Positions 6,380 through 14,671 are shown, counted from the stretch's first letter. The stretch is DNA of 17,875 nt from Pseudomonadota bacterium (GCA_003242645.1 QGVC01000030.1:1-17875), one strand, 5' to 3'. Made by a program: numbers and translations. The notes: generated by a model not told the origin, from the letters alone.

Positions 6380-7105
6380 ATGTCAGCGCCAGCCGCGTCA
6401 CCGCGTGCCCCGTGGCGCGCCACCGTGCTCACCCTGTTTCCCGAGATGTTTCCGGGGCCGCTCGGCTTTTCACTGTCGGGCCAGGCCCTCGCCTCAGGCA
6501 TCTGGTCGCTTGCGACGTACAACATTCGCGACTTTGGAATTGGCCGCCACAAGACGGTTGATGACCATCCCGCTGGCGGCGGTCCCGGCATGGTGATGCG
6601 CTGCGATGTCACCGCCGCAGCAATCGATGCGGCCCGCAAAGCGGATGCTGACCTCCCCCTCATCTACATGTCGCCGCGCGGCATTCCATTGACGCAATCC
6701 ATCGTCCGCGAGCTGGCAGCTGGCCCCGGGGTGATGCTGCTTGCTGGCCGGTTTGAAGGTGTCGACCAGCGGGTGCTCGACGCCCGGCAGGCCCGCGAGG
6801 TCTCGATCGGGGATTATGTGCTCTCGGGCGGAGAGCTTGCGGCTATGGTTCTGATCGATGCTTGCGTTCGCCTACTTCCCGGCGTCGTTGGAGCTGAGGA
6901 GTCCCTTGCCGAGGAAAGCTTTGAAGAAGGCCTGCTCGAATATCCTCACTACACGCGGCCACGAGAGTGGGAAGGGCGATCGATTCCCGAGGTGCTGCTC
7001 TCGGGCGACCACAAGCGAATTGCCGAGTGGCGCCGCTCCGAACGGCTGAGAATTACCCGCGAGCGGCGGCCCGATCTCTTCGCGAAACTTCAAGACAAGT
7101 CTTAA
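6380..7105 (+). CDS. trmD: tRNA (guanine(37)-N1)-methyltransferase
   Basis: TrmD uses S-adenosylmethionine to make m1G37 in tRNAs that read CNN and some other codons, preventing +1 frameshifts. It is an essential SPOUT enzyme acting as a dimer. The 241 residues are normal. Visible marks are L-T-L-F-P-E-M-F at the N-terminus, [12 protein letters not shown] at 61-72, the knot segments [13 protein letters not shown] (120-132) and [11 protein letters not shown] (142-152), and P-H-Y-T-R-P. R164 aligns with E. coli R154. The position of the catalytic E. coli D169 is filled by E179 (E-E-S-F). GAGG at 6371-6374 supports the ATG at 6380. rplS follows, as in the usual rpsP-rimM-trmD-rplS set, but rimM and rpsP are not upstream here. 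Confidence 0.95.
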   Translation: MSAPAASPRAPWRATVLTLFPEMFPGPLGFSLSGQALASGIWSLATYNIRDFGIGRHKTVDDHPAGGGPGMVMRCDVTAAAIDAARKADADLPLIYMSPRGIPLTQSIVRELAAGPGVMLLAGRFEGVDQRVLDARQAREVSIGDYVLSGGELAAMVLIDACVRLLPGVVGAEESLAEESFEEGLLEYPHYTRPREWEGRSIPEVLLSGDHKRIAEWRRSERLRITRERRPDLFAKLQDKS

Positions 7106-7228
7106 GGAACCGGGAGTCGACAAGAGCCGTCGATTGGGTTATCTAGCCGCGATCCGAATTCCCGAAATGCTGCCGCATGGGGTCGACGATCCTTCTGTCG
7201 AGCCCGTCGAGCGTGTTGTCACCCGGTC

Positions 7229-7232
7229 GAGG
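7229..7232 (+). promoter_or_regulatory. Ribosome binding site deciding the rplS start
   Basis: GAGG lies 7 bases before the ATG at 7240. The same frame is open upstream to an ATG at 7177, but that 21-residue extension has no counterpart in L19 and lacks such a site. Confidence 0.6.
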
Positions 7233-7239
7233 TTCCGTC

Positions 7240-7905
7240 ATGAACATCATCCAAATGCTCGAGGCCGAGCAAATGAGCGCGGTCACGGCGAAACGCGTGA
7301 TCCCTGAGTTCGGTCCTGGCGATACGGTCAGGGTGATGGTCAAGGTGATCGAAGGCGACACCGTCCGCACCCAGGCCTTTGAAGGTGTGGTGATCGCACG
7401 CTCCGGCTCGGGCATCAACGAAAGCTTCACTGTCCGGAAGATTTCGTATGGCGAGGGCGTGGAGCGCGTGTTCCCGCTGTATTCGCCTTACATTGCCGAC
7501 ATCGAAGTTGTCCGCCGCGGCAAAGTGCGCCGCGCGAAGCTCTATTATCTGCGTGGCCGTCGCGGCAAGGCGGCCCGCATCGTCGAGCGCACGGATGCTC
7601 GCGCACGGCGCCTCAATGCCGCCTTCAAGGGATTCAAGCGTCCGAAGGGCAAGCCGGATGATCTCACATTGATCAAGGGGATCACACCGGACCTCGCGGC
7701 GATGCTCAAGAGATATAACGTGTTGCGGTTCGACCAGATTGCTGCCTTCTCCGATGAGGACATCGCCAATCTGGACGACCTGCTGAAGCTCGACGGTCAA
7801 ATCGAGCGCGACGACTGGGTGGGGCAGGCCAAGCGCTTGATGGCCGAGGCTGCTGCTGCCGAGGTGCCGGCCGAGGAAGGTCAGGAAGAGCAGCAGAACG
7901 CCTGA
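7240..7905 (+). CDS. rplS: 50S ribosomal protein L19 with C-terminal HhH-like extension
   Basis: Residues 1-118 are a normal L19, a protein at the 30S-50S interface. Marks include F-x-P-G-D-T-V-R-V near the start, [14 protein letters not shown] in altered form, [23 protein letters not shown], and [15 protein letters not shown]. Bacterial L19 is usually about 115-130 residues; this has 221. Residues 139-203 form a second module, D-D-L-x-x-I-K-G-I-T-P with Q-I-A-A-F and I-E-R-D-D-W-V-x-Q-A-K. It closely resembles the helix-hairpin-helix tail I know from alphaproteobacterial L21 proteins. The end is an Ala/Glu/Gln-rich acidic tail. The ATG at 7240 has GAGG 7 bases upstream. A terminator follows at 7931. 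Confidence 0.95.
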   Translation: MNIIQMLEAEQMSAVTAKRVIPEFGPGDTVRVMVKVIEGDTVRTQAFEGVVIARSGSGINESFTVRKISYGEGVERVFPLYSPYIADIEVVRRGKVRRAKLYYLRGRRGKAARIVERTDARARRLNAAFKGFKRPKGKPDDLTLIKGITPDLAAMLKRYNVLRFDQIAAFSDEDIANLDDLLKLDGQIERDDWVGQAKRLMAEAAAAEVPAEEGQEEQQNA

Positions 7906-7930
7906 GCGCGCGCTCAGCTTTGTGAGTTCG

Positions 7931-7958
7931 AAAGCCCGGTCCCTCAGACCGGGCTTTT
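7931..7958 (+). terminator. Rho-independent terminator after rplS
   Basis: AAAGCCCGGTC (7931-7941) pairs perfectly over 11 bp with GACCGGGCTTT (7947-7957), with a 5-base loop and a T-run continuing to 7958. It separates the trmD-rplS unit from the GH15 unit. Confidence 0.9.
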
Positions 7959-7986
7959 CGTTTGCGGAGGGCGACATCGCTTCGCT

Positions 7987-8011
7987 GGAACTGTGAGCAG
8001 CGCGTGGCGTT
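7987..8011 (+). promoter_or_regulatory. EcfG-type general-stress promoter of the GH15 gene
   Basis: GGAAC at 7987-7991, a 16-base spacer and CGTT at 8008-8011 match exactly the consensus GGAAC-N16/17-CGTT recognised by EcfG sigma factors (PhyR/NepR general stress response) in alphaproteobacteria. It lies just after the rplS terminator and 37 bases before the GH15 start, so the leader would be about 30 bases. Position and exactness make it a good candidate. Confidence 0.65.
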
Positions 8012-8048
8012 CGCCGGGATAGTCAGTGCGAACCGCGCAGGATGAAGG

Positions 8049-9914
8049 ATGGAGCGCGAAGCGCATCCCGAGGTCCTGTCGATCGAGAACAGCAGTCCGC
8101 CGTTCGATCCAGAAATCGGGGATTATGCGATCATCGGTGACTGCCGGACGGCGGCACTTGTCTCGCGTTGGGGTTCTATCGACTGGCTGTGCCTGCCCGA
8201 TTTCTCGGACGGTTCCGTCTTCGCAGGCTTGCTTGACCCGGTGAATGGCGGCAGCTTTTTCGTCCGGCCGCGGCAACACTTCGTGACGCGGCGACGCTAC
8301 ATCCCCGACACGGCGGTTCTTGAGACGGAGATCGAGACGGCAACCGGGACCGCGAGGCTTCTCGACCTACTCCCTATCCAAGATGGCATCTCGCCAATGG
8401 GGCCGATGCGAGAGCTTCTCCGGGTGATTGAAGGCACGGCCGGAGAAGTTGATCTGAGCGTCGGAATCGACGTTCGCCCTGACTACGGTCGGAAGAGCGC
8501 GAATCTTAAGAAGAGAGGCCCTTTGGGCTGGTGCTGGATCTGGGGCAACGAGATACTGGCGCTGCGGAGCGATTTGTTGCTGGAGCCAGCGCCATCAGGT
8601 CTCGCTGGGGCGGCCACGATCCGCGCAGGCGAGAAGCGAGTCCTCAGCCTGAGCTATACGCGAAACGATCCGGCGGTTCTGCCATTGCTCGGACGGGAGG
8701 CAGAAAATCGCCTCGCGCAAACCATTGCCTGGTGGCGGGACTGGGCTTCTCAATGTACCTACCGCGGGCCCTATCGCGACATCGTTCTGCGCAGCGCAAT
8801 CACGCTCAAGCTTCTCGCTTACTGCAACTCCGGTGCGATCATCGCTGCACCAACCACTTCTCTGCCTGAGGCCATTGGCGCGGATCGGAATTGGGATTAC
8901 CGCTACTGCTGGCTGCGGGATGCCGGATTGACCAATCAGGCGCTGGTGAGCCTCGGATATAGCGATGAAGCCCGCAGCTTTCTCGGCTGGATGCTGCACG
9001 CAACGCGACTGACGTGGCCCGAGCTTCAGATCGTCTACGACATCTTTGGCAGGACTGAGCTGGAAGAGGCGGAGCTGGACCATCTTTCCGGCTACAAGAA
9101 TTCACGCCCGGTCCGCGTCGGCAACGGCGCCTACTCCCAGCGCCAACTCGATGTCTATGGCGAGGTGGCGATGGCAGCGGAAACGGTTGTGAGAAATGGG
9201 CACAGCCTCGATCCGCTTGAGGCTCGAATGCTGGCAGGGTTCGCGGATGTAGTGTGTCGCCGCTGGTACGAGCCGGATAGTGGTATCTGGGAAATCCGCG
9301 GCCCGCGCCGCCACTACACGTTTTCCAAGGTTATGTGCTGGGTTGCCTTGGATCGCCTCATCAAGCTGCACGAGCGCGGCGCTATTGTCTTGAGATCACC
9401 CGTGGAGCGCTACCGGCGTGTGAAGCGGTCGATCGAGGAAGTCATCGAAAATCGCGGATTCAACAAGGAACTCGGGAGCTACACCAGCGAGCTTGGCGGA
9501 AACCAGGTCGATGCCGCTTTGCTGCTGATGGCGTGCATCGGATATCGCGATGCATCCGATCCACGAATGGTATCGACGCATGATCTCATTCAACGGCGGC
9601 TCGGCCGAAATGGGCTGCTATACAGATATGAGCCGGGCTACGACGGCTTCAATTCTAATGAGGCGGCTTTCGGGATTTGCAGCTTCTGGGCCATCGACAA
9701 TCTGGCCAAACGTGGCGATGTCAAAGCCGCGGAACGGGCATTCGAGCATCTGATCACTTGCGCCAATGATGTGGGTCTCTACGCCGAGGAGATTGACGTT
9801 TCAACTGGTGCACCCGTCGGAAATTTTCCTCAGGCCTTCACGCACGTTGGCCTGATCAACATCGCCGTCGCGATAGAAGACGCACGGCAGGAGGTTTATC
9901 GTGGCAGGGCTTGA
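8049..9914 (+). CDS. Glycoside hydrolase family 15 protein
   Basis: This is a 621-residue GH15 enzyme, a family that includes bacterial glucoamylases, glucodextranases and trehalases, all using an (alpha/alpha)6 barrel with two catalytic glutamates. The N-terminal family signature G-D-Y-A-I-I-G-D-x-R-T-A-A-L-V and S-I-D-W-L-C-L-P lies at about 24-50. The barrel signature N-W-D-Y-R-Y-C-W-L-R-D-A is at 281-292. The likely general acid is E415 in G-I-W-E-I-R-G, and the likely general base is E580 or E581 in G-L-Y-A-E-E-I-D, with the conserved G-N-F-P-Q-A-F-T-H after it. No signal peptide is present, so it should act in the cytoplasm, perhaps on trehalose or short alpha-glucans; the substrate is inferred only. 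AGGA 6 bases before the ATG supports the start. It overlaps the next gene by 14 bases and sits behind an EcfG-type promoter. Confidence 0.9.
   Translation: MEREAHPEVLSIENSSPPFDPEIGDYAIIGDCRTAALVSRWGSIDWLCLPDFSDGSVFAGLLDPVNGGSFFVRPRQHFVTRRRYIPDTAVLETEIETATGTARLLDLLPIQDGISPMGPMRELLRVIEGTAGEVDLSVGIDVRPDYGRKSANLKKRGPLGWCWIWGNEILALRSDLLLEPAPSGLAGAATIRAGEKRVLSLSYTRNDPAVLPLLGREAENRLAQTIAWWRDWASQCTYRGPYRDIVLRSAITLKLLAYCNSGAIIAAPTTSLPEAIGADRNWDYRYCWLRDAGLTNQALVSLGYSDEARSFLGWMLHATRLTWPELQIVYDIFGRTELEEAELDHLSGYKNSRPVRVGNGAYSQRQLDVYGEVAMAAETVVRNGHSLDPLEARMLAGFADVVCRRWYEPDSGIWEIRGPRRHYTFSKVMCWVALDRLIKLHERGAIVLRSPVERYRRVKRSIEEVIENRGFNKELGSYTSELGGNQVDAALLLMACIGYRDASDPRMVSTHDLIQRRLGRNGLLYRYEPGYDGFNSNEAAFGICSFWAIDNLAKRGDVKAAERAFEHLITCANDVGLYAEEIDVSTGAPVGNFPQAFTHVGLINIAVAIEDARQEVYRGRA
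9889..9895 (+). promoter_or_regulatory. Strong ribosome binding site inside the GH15 gene
   Basis: AGGAGGT lies 5 bases before the GTG at 9901, within the last codons of the GH15 gene. It decides the GTG start of the overlapping membrane-protein gene. Confidence 0.8.
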
Positions 9915-10407
9915 AATAGCGCACCCCGTTTTCCTCCTGTTATGGGCGTTGATCGCGACCGTTGCGATGACGGCCATTCTCCAGGGAAGTCAGGGACTCG
10001 GACTATCCCGATTGAGCCTGCCGTTTCTAATTGGAACGTTCGTCACCAGCGATCGAAATAAGGCAATGGCGCTGGGCTTCGTCATTTACACCATCGGCGG
10101 GTGGCTCTTCGCCTTCATCTATTATGCAATCTTCTTGAGCGTGAACATTTTCACCTGGTGGCTCGGAATGCTGCTCGGCGCGCTGCACGGCATCATTTTG
10201 CTGGTCTGGGCGCTTCCTCTATTGCCCTACGTTCATCCACGGCTAGCTTCCGAGTATCATGGCGTAACATCCCGGCGGCAGATTGAGCCACCGGGTTTTC
10301 TTGCCTTGAATTACGGGCGGAGAACGCCGCTAACGACCCTCCTCGGTCAAACCATTTACGGCGCTACTCTTGGCGGATTTATCCAGCTCCACCAATCCGT
10401 CGCGTAA
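9901..10407 (+). CDS. Small polytopic membrane protein of unknown function
   Basis: The protein has 168 residues and four hydrophobic segments, at about 8-28, 54-79, 83-110 and 145-163. I do not know a named function. Distinctive motifs that look conserved rather than random are G-L-G-L-S-R-L-S-L-P-F-L-I-G-T, P-L-L-P-Y-V-H-P-R-L-A-S-E-Y-H-G, and the soluble loop E-P-P-G-F-L-x-L-N-Y-G-x-R-T-P-L. The GTG start is fixed by a near-perfect ribosome-binding site, and the gene overlaps the end of the GH15 gene by 14 bases. Translation is probably coupled and the two proteins likely belong to one stress-induced unit. The gene meets the leftward alpha/beta hydrolase gene tail to tail with only 16 bases between. 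Confidence 0.8.
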   Translation: MAGLEIAHPVFLLLWALIATVAMTAILQGSQGLGLSRLSLPFLIGTFVTSDRNKAMALGFVIYTIGGWLFAFIYYAIFLSVNIFTWWLGMLLGALHGIILLVWALPLLPYVHPRLASEYHGVTSRRQIEPPGFLALNYGRRTPLTTLLGQTIYGATLGGFIQLHQSVA

Positions 10408-10423
10408 ACGCCGACCTGCATCA

Positions 10424-11224
10424 TCAGGCCGATGGGCCATGCGCCGCGAAGAAGGATAGAACCTTCTCGTGGAACGCCTCTGGATTTTCCAGATGAAGCA
10501 TGTGTGAAACGCCGGGAATTACGACGAGTTCGGAGCCTGCAATCTCGCGATGGATGACCTCGGCGGCGGCAGGAGGCGTCGAGGGATCACGCTCACCAAC
10601 GATCACACACGTGGGAACACGGATTTCCTTCAGCCGGCTCGTGATGTTGAGGTTCCGAATGGCCTGACACCAGCCCACGTAGCCTTTGGGAGGTGTACTC
10701 TCCATCATGGCTGTGAGCTGGGCCACCACCTCTGGCTTGTTCGTCTTTGTCTCAGGCACAACCCACCGCGCGATGGCGCCCTCGACAAGTTCGCTCAGGC
10801 TGCCTGTCGAAGCAACGCGGATGCGCTCATCCCAGAGCGGGTGGGCTTGAGCGGGCACAGCGCTGGTGGTTGCGACAAGGCACAGGCAGTGAAACCGCTC
10901 GGGGTAGAGGAAGCCGAGATACTGGCCAACCATGCCGCCCATTGAGAGACCAAGAAAACGGGCCTTGTCGATGCCAAGGTGGTCCATCAGTCCGATCACA
11001 TCGGCGGCAAGCGTCTCGAAAGCGTAGGGGCCTTCGGGCGCTTCGGTCTTGCCGTGCCCCCGCGCGTCGAACCGAACCACGCGGTACTTCGGCTCCAAGG
11101 CTGCCGTCAGCGCGTCCCAGGTTGAAAGGTTTGTAGCAAGGGGGTGATGCAGGACGACGGCCGGCGCGTCGGAGCGGCCCGACACTTCATAATTCATTTG
11201 AATACCGTTGATCGTCGCACGCAT
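10424..11224 (-). CDS. Alpha/beta hydrolase, 3-oxoadipate enol-lactonase-like
   Basis: This is a cytoplasmic alpha/beta hydrolase of 266 residues, similar in length and motifs to PcaD, the beta-ketoadipate enol-lactone hydrolase. Marks are the oxyanion strand V-V-L-H-H-P-L-A, then R-F-D-A-R-G-H-G at 51-58, the nucleophile G-L-S94-M-G-G, the acid D213 in G-E-R-D-P-S-T-P-P, and the base H241 in V-S-H-M-L. An AGGAGGA sequence (11231-11237 on the + strand, read in reverse) 6 bases before the ATG supports the start. No other protocatechuate-pathway gene is near, so a generic esterase or lactonase role is as likely as true PcaD. It closes the long leftward gene run and converges with the small membrane protein. 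Confidence 0.85.
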   Translation of the reverse strand: MRATINGIQMNYEVSGRSDAPAVVLHHPLATNLSTWDALTAALEPKYRVVRFDARGHGKTEAPEGPYAFETLAADVIGLMDHLGIDKARFLGLSMGGMVGQYLGFLYPERFHCLCLVATTSAVPAQAHPLWDERIRVASTGSLSELVEGAIARWVVPETKTNKPEVVAQLTAMMESTPPKGYVGWCQAIRNLNITSRLKEIRVPTCVIVGERDPSTPPAAAEVIHREIAGSELVVIPGVSHMLHLENPEAFHEKVLSFFAAHGPSA

Positions 11225-11348
11225 CGCGCGTCCTCCTGCCTTTGCTGCTGGTTATGAGAGAGTGAGTTGGGATGTAGGGGAAAGTTTATCACAGTGGGCC
11301 GCCGAAAGAAGCGCCGGCCGATTGCGATCTAGCTCACCGCTTCGCTCT

Positions 11349-12338
11349 TCACTGCATAAGTCCGAGTATGCGCGACATCGGGCGCCAGCCACTTGCGACA
11401 GGGGCGTCGTTAGCGGGAGCTGGGCTTTCGACCCTTTGCGGCACAGCCGCGGTCATGATGAGAGATGCCGTGCCGTTTCTGATGCTTTCTGGTGTCCGCT
11501 TTTTCGGTCCCGGCGCGACGACCCGCTCCTCTGCAATCTGCAAATCGCCGCTGGGGTAAAATGGTACCGGCATCAGCTTTTCATACGGCGGGCAGTAGCC
11601 AGCGGGATCCAGCTTGGCAGGATCGATGGGGCTGTAGAACCGCACGTTCACGAGATAACGCTTTTCGCAAACCGCGATGCTCGGCGGAATTCGCGTCTCC
11701 TCGAAGTAATCGTAGGCTTCCTTGAGGGTTTTCCAGAATTCGTAATGCGGGCTGTCTTCGTGCAGCGCCATTTTTTCGTCCGTCATACGGAAAGGAAAGG
11801 CGTGCACTTCAAATGCTTCCTGCCCGCCTTCGAAAGCTTCCCGCGCCAGCGCGTAGATCTCCTCCATCAGCCCATCGGTCATGGCGTAACAGCCGGCGGA
11901 CTTGCAATCGCCGTGCACCATCAGGAACTCGCCTGTGCGGCCGTGGGCTCGATCGAAAGCGTTCGGATAGCCGAGATTGAAAGCCAGATGGTAGTTCGAG
12001 TTCGGATTCATCTGGTGGCGCGTCACCCGATAAAAGCCCTCGGGAGCTTGCTTGTCGCCGCGCTTGATCTTGGGTCCCAGGTCACCCGACCAATTGCAAA
12101 TCGGATACGTCTTGAAGTGATAGAATCGTCCGTCGTCCCGCTGTTTCCAGATCTCAAGCTCCGATTCCTCCTTGAAGATCCGGACGAAGATCGGCTGCTC
12201 GGGCCGCATGCCCTTTCTGCCGAGGAGCATCAACGTTTCCTTCGGCAAGGGCTTGAGATGGGGAGGCAGCTCAATCCTTGCGCAGGCCGCAATTAATGCC
12301 GCCGTGGCGATCAAGATGCCGATGTGGACGCCGCGCAT
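11349..12338 (-). CDS. L,D-transpeptidase (YkuD-fold) lipoprotein
   Basis: The protein has 329 residues from the ATG at 12338; an in-frame ATG at 12371 would add 11 residues before the signal peptide. The N-terminus is a lipoprotein signal with lipobox L-I-A-A-C19. The catalytic stretch F-L-M-V-H142-G-D-C-K-S147-A-G-C150-Y-A-M-T-D matches the H-G-x-x-x-S-x-G-C motif of YkuD domains in the YafK-like group, whose Cys attacks peptidoglycan or lipoprotein cross-links in the periplasm. The region after about 210 has no match I know and ends in a Pro/Ala-rich stretch. It lies downstream of accA on the same strand across a 222-base gap, so it may have its own promoter. Whether it makes or cleaves cross-links cannot be told from sequence. 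Confidence 0.88.
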   Translation of the reverse strand: MRGVHIGILIATAALIAACARIELPPHLKPLPKETLMLLGRKGMRPEQPIFVRIFKEESELEIWKQRDDGRFYHFKTYPICNWSGDLGPKIKRGDKQAPEGFYRVTRHQMNPNSNYHLAFNLGYPNAFDRAHGRTGEFLMVHGDCKSAGCYAMTDGLMEEIYALAREAFEGGQEAFEVHAFPFRMTDEKMALHEDSPHYEFWKTLKEAYDYFEETRIPPSIAVCEKRYLVNVRFYSPIDPAKLDPAGYCPPYEKLMPVPFYPSGDLQIAEERVVAPGPKKRTPESIRNGTASLIMTAAVPQRVESPAPANDAPVASGWRPMSRILGLMQ

Positions 12339-12543
12339 GGCCCCCCGTTTCCAGGACTTCAAGCAGAACACCGTGCCCCTGGTGCACGCTCGAATCGTGT
12401 GGCCGCTATTGGTGAAGAATCAGTTAACGCAACGGCACGGGCACTAGGCCGCGAGGCTTGTTCCGTGTCAAGGGAGGCCATGGACAGATTTTCGGTAGCC
12501 CACAAACGGGCACGGATAAGCGATACAAGCTTAACGATGAGAA

Positions 12544-12561
12544 AGCCGGATCAGCGGCTCT
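12544..12561 (-). terminator. Weak hairpin after accA
   Basis: Read on the - strand, AGCCG and CGGCT form a 5-bp stem with a 6-base loop just past the accA stop, followed by a short T-containing run. It is too weak to be sure of termination. Confidence 0.3.
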
Positions 12562-13529
12562 CAGAGCGTCCGCCCGATTTGCAAGAAGCGCTCATGACGC
12601 TGATGCCGGATCTCCTCTGGAGACATGCCATCGAACTCGGCGAGTGCAGCCGCGATGGCGTTTCCAGTGGCGGCAATGGCTTTCTGCGGCTCGCGATGGG
12701 CGCCACCAATCGGTTCAGGGATGATCGCGTCGATAACTTTCAGCTGCTCCAGATCCTGAGCAGTAATCCGCATGCTCGTCGCAGCGTCCATTGCGCGCGA
12801 CGAGTCGCGCCACAGAATCGATGCTGCGGCTTCTGGCGAGGCGACCGTGTAGATGGCGTGCTCCAACATGAGGATACGGTTCGCCGTGGCGATCGCGACG
12901 GCACCTCCCGAGCCACCTTCGCCAATGATTACCGCGATGATCGGCACCCCGAGTGAGAGACAGCAATCGGTGGACCGGGCTATGGCTTCTGCTTGCCCTC
13001 TCTCCTCGGCACCAATGCCAGGATAAGCACCGGCCGTGTCGATAAGGGTGATCACCGGTAACGCAAACCGGTCAGCCATCCTCATCAGCCGCACAGCTTT
13101 GCGGTAACCCTCCGGCCGCGCCATGCCGAAGTTGTGGCGGATGCGGCTTTCGGTGTCGGACCCCTTCTCGTGGCCGAGGATCATGACGGAGCGGCCGCGA
13201 AATCGCCCAAGGCCGCCCACAATGGCTCTATCCTCGGCGAAATACCGGTCGCCAGCCAGTGGCGTGAAGTCCTCGATTAACCCTTTGATGTAGTCGAGCG
13301 TGTGAGGCCGGTCGGGGTGCCGCGCCACCTGTGTCTTTTGCCAGGGGGTGAGCTTGGCATACGTATCGGCCAGCAACTGCTGGGCTTTTTGCTCGAGCTT
13401 CGCGATCTCCTCGGTGAGCGAAAGGGCATTCTCGGCGTTGGCCAGGGCCTTCAGCTCTTGAAGCTTGCTTTCCAGCTCCGCGATCGGCTTTTCGAACTCG
13501 ATGTACGTCCTGAAGGGTCGCTGATCCAT
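12561..13529 (-). CDS. accA: Acetyl-CoA carboxylase carboxyltransferase subunit alpha
   Basis: AccA is one half of the AccA2D2 carboxyltransferase, which moves carboxyl from biotin-carrier protein to acetyl-CoA in the first step of fatty-acid synthesis. The 322 residues are standard. The order is an N-terminal coiled-coil helix pair (about 11-60, with [10 protein letters not shown]), [13 protein letters not shown], a crotonase-fold core with D-x-A-G-A-Y-P-G at 164-171, and the oxyanion segment G-E-G-G-S-G-G-A at 203-210. The gene follows xerD on the same strand after 163 bases. This xerD-accA order, with aroK-aroB divergent upstream, is one I know from Hyphomicrobiales chromosomes. Nothing unusual is seen. 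Confidence 0.97.
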   Translation of the reverse strand: MDQRPFRTYIEFEKPIAELESKLQELKALANAENALSLTEEIAKLEQKAQQLLADTYAKLTPWQKTQVARHPDRPHTLDYIKGLIEDFTPLAGDRYFAEDRAIVGGLGRFRGRSVMILGHEKGSDTESRIRHNFGMARPEGYRKAVRLMRMADRFALPVITLIDTAGAYPGIGAEERGQAEAIARSTDCCLSLGVPIIAVIIGEGGSGGAVAIATANRILMLEHAIYTVASPEAAASILWRDSSRAMDAATSMRITAQDLEQLKVIDAIIPEPIGGAHREPQKAIAATGNAIAAALAEFDGMSPEEIRHQRHERFLQIGRTL

Positions 13530-13692
13530 GGGTGAACAAGGTTAGCCGCGGGTCGGAGCGGCGGTCAGAAGTCAGAAAGATGAGCAAAGCTCCACTCGGC
13601 CGGGACAATCGCCAGCCTCCTGCCGGAAAGTCAAGGTTACACTAAGGCGCGGCAAAAGTTGGCCGGACCGATTCATGGGGTGAACCAATACG

Positions 13693-14661
13693 CTAGCCAG
13701 CCTCATTACTTGCGCGATTCAACTTAGCCCGAGCCAAGGGATGGTGGTCCAACACCAGGCGGCGCAGCCGTTCTTCGAGCACGTGCGTGTAGATTTGGGT
13801 CGTGGAAATGTCCGCGTGCCCGAGCAGCTGCTGTACGGCACGCAGGTCGGCGCCGCGGTCCAGCAAGTGACTGGCGAAAGCGTGACGGAGCACGTGCGGG
13901 CTGACGCGGCGGGGATCGATGCCGGCCTCCTGTGCCAGCTCCTTGAGCTCCTGGGCGAGCCGCTGCCGCGTAAGATGCCCTTCCGCGCTCCGCGATGGAA
14001 AGAGCCACCGCGTCTTTAGCATTGGCGCCAACCCGTCCTCCTCATGCTGGCCCACTTCCAAATAGCGGTCGAGCGCCGCCCGGGCCGCAGCGTTCAGAGG
14101 CACAATCCTCTCGCGGCCACCTTTGCCCTTGATGGTGAGCACGCGCGAGTCCCCCTGGAGGACGGAGCGGGGCAGCGACACAAGCTCAGAGACCCGCATG
14201 CCTGTCGCGTAGAGCAGCTCGAGCAAGCAGTAGAGGCGGAGCGCGGCGAAGCGCTCTCGGCCGGAGGTTTCTGCAATCCGGTCGCGGGCTCTCGTGATAA
14301 GCCGATCGACCTCTGCAACCGTAAGCGTCTTGGGTAACGGCTGCCCAACTTTCGGCCCTCGGACGCCGTGTGTTGGATCTTCCGCGATGCGGCCCTCGGT
14401 AAGCAGGAACTTATAGAATTGGCGGATCGCTGAAAGGTGCCTCGCTCGGGACGAGGCTGCCATGCCTTGCTCAGCAAGGGCCTTGAGGTAGCTCGTGATG
14501 TCAGCCGACTTGGCCTCGGCGAAGGAAGTCTTGCGGCTCGTCAGGAACCTCGCAAACGACTCAAGATCCCGCCGATAAGCCTCAAGCGTGTTGGCGGCGG
14601 CGCCCCGCTCGGCCGCGAGCATTTCCAGGAAGGCGTCGATCAGGGCTTCGGTGCTCTGCAT
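13693..14661 (-). CDS. xerD: Site-specific tyrosine recombinase XerD
   Basis: XerD pairs with XerC to resolve chromosome dimers at dif, under FtsK control. The 322 residues comprise a SAM-like core-binding domain (about 5-92) and a catalytic domain. All catalytic residues are visible: R156 in T-G-M-R-V-S-E-L, K180 in I-K-G-K-G-G-R-E-R, H256 and R259 in H-V-L-R-H-A-F-A-S-H, H282 in L-L-G-H-A-D-I-S-T-T, and the nucleophile Y291 in I-Y-T-H-V. Chromosomal context beside accA and aroK and the absence of phage genes or att repeats mark it as the housekeeping enzyme, not an integrase. It starts 10 bases after the stop of the exported 598-residue protein, so the two are probably cotranscribed. Confidence 0.94.
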   Translation of the reverse strand: MQSTEALIDAFLEMLAAERGAAANTLEAYRRDLESFARFLTSRKTSFAEAKSADITSYLKALAEQGMAASSRARHLSAIRQFYKFLLTEGRIAEDPTHGVRGPKVGQPLPKTLTVAEVDRLITRARDRIAETSGRERFAALRLYCLLELLYATGMRVSELVSLPRSVLQGDSRVLTIKGKGGRERIVPLNAAARAALDRYLEVGQHEEDGLAPMLKTRWLFPSRSAEGHLTRQRLAQELKELAQEAGIDPRRVSPHVLRHAFASHLLDRGADLRAVQQLLGHADISTTQIYTHVLEERLRRLVLDHHPLARAKLNRASNEAG

Positions 14662-14671
14662 TGCGATCTGT

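Noticed and set aside
7107..7132. GGAAC-N17-CGTC after trmD as an EcfG-type promoter for rplS
   Set aside because: The -10 element departs from CGTT and a ribosomal protein gene is an unlikely general-stress target.
7219..7977. A 252-codon leftward frame over rplS
   Set aside because: It is the antisense shadow of rplS, rich in His and Asp as expected from mirrored GC-rich codons.
11208..12296. A 362-codon rightward frame over the L,D-transpeptidase gene
   Set aside because: Antisense shadow; the reverse strand has the signal peptide, lipobox and full catalytic motif.
13606..13634. TTGACT on the - strand upstream of accA as a sigma-70 -35 box
   Set aside because: The hexamer 17 bases downstream (CGATTG) does not resemble a -10 box.
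13693..14661. Tyrosine recombinase as a phage or island integrase
   Set aside because: Context beside accA and aroK, XerD-like length and domain order, and no att-like repeats or mobile genes nearby.
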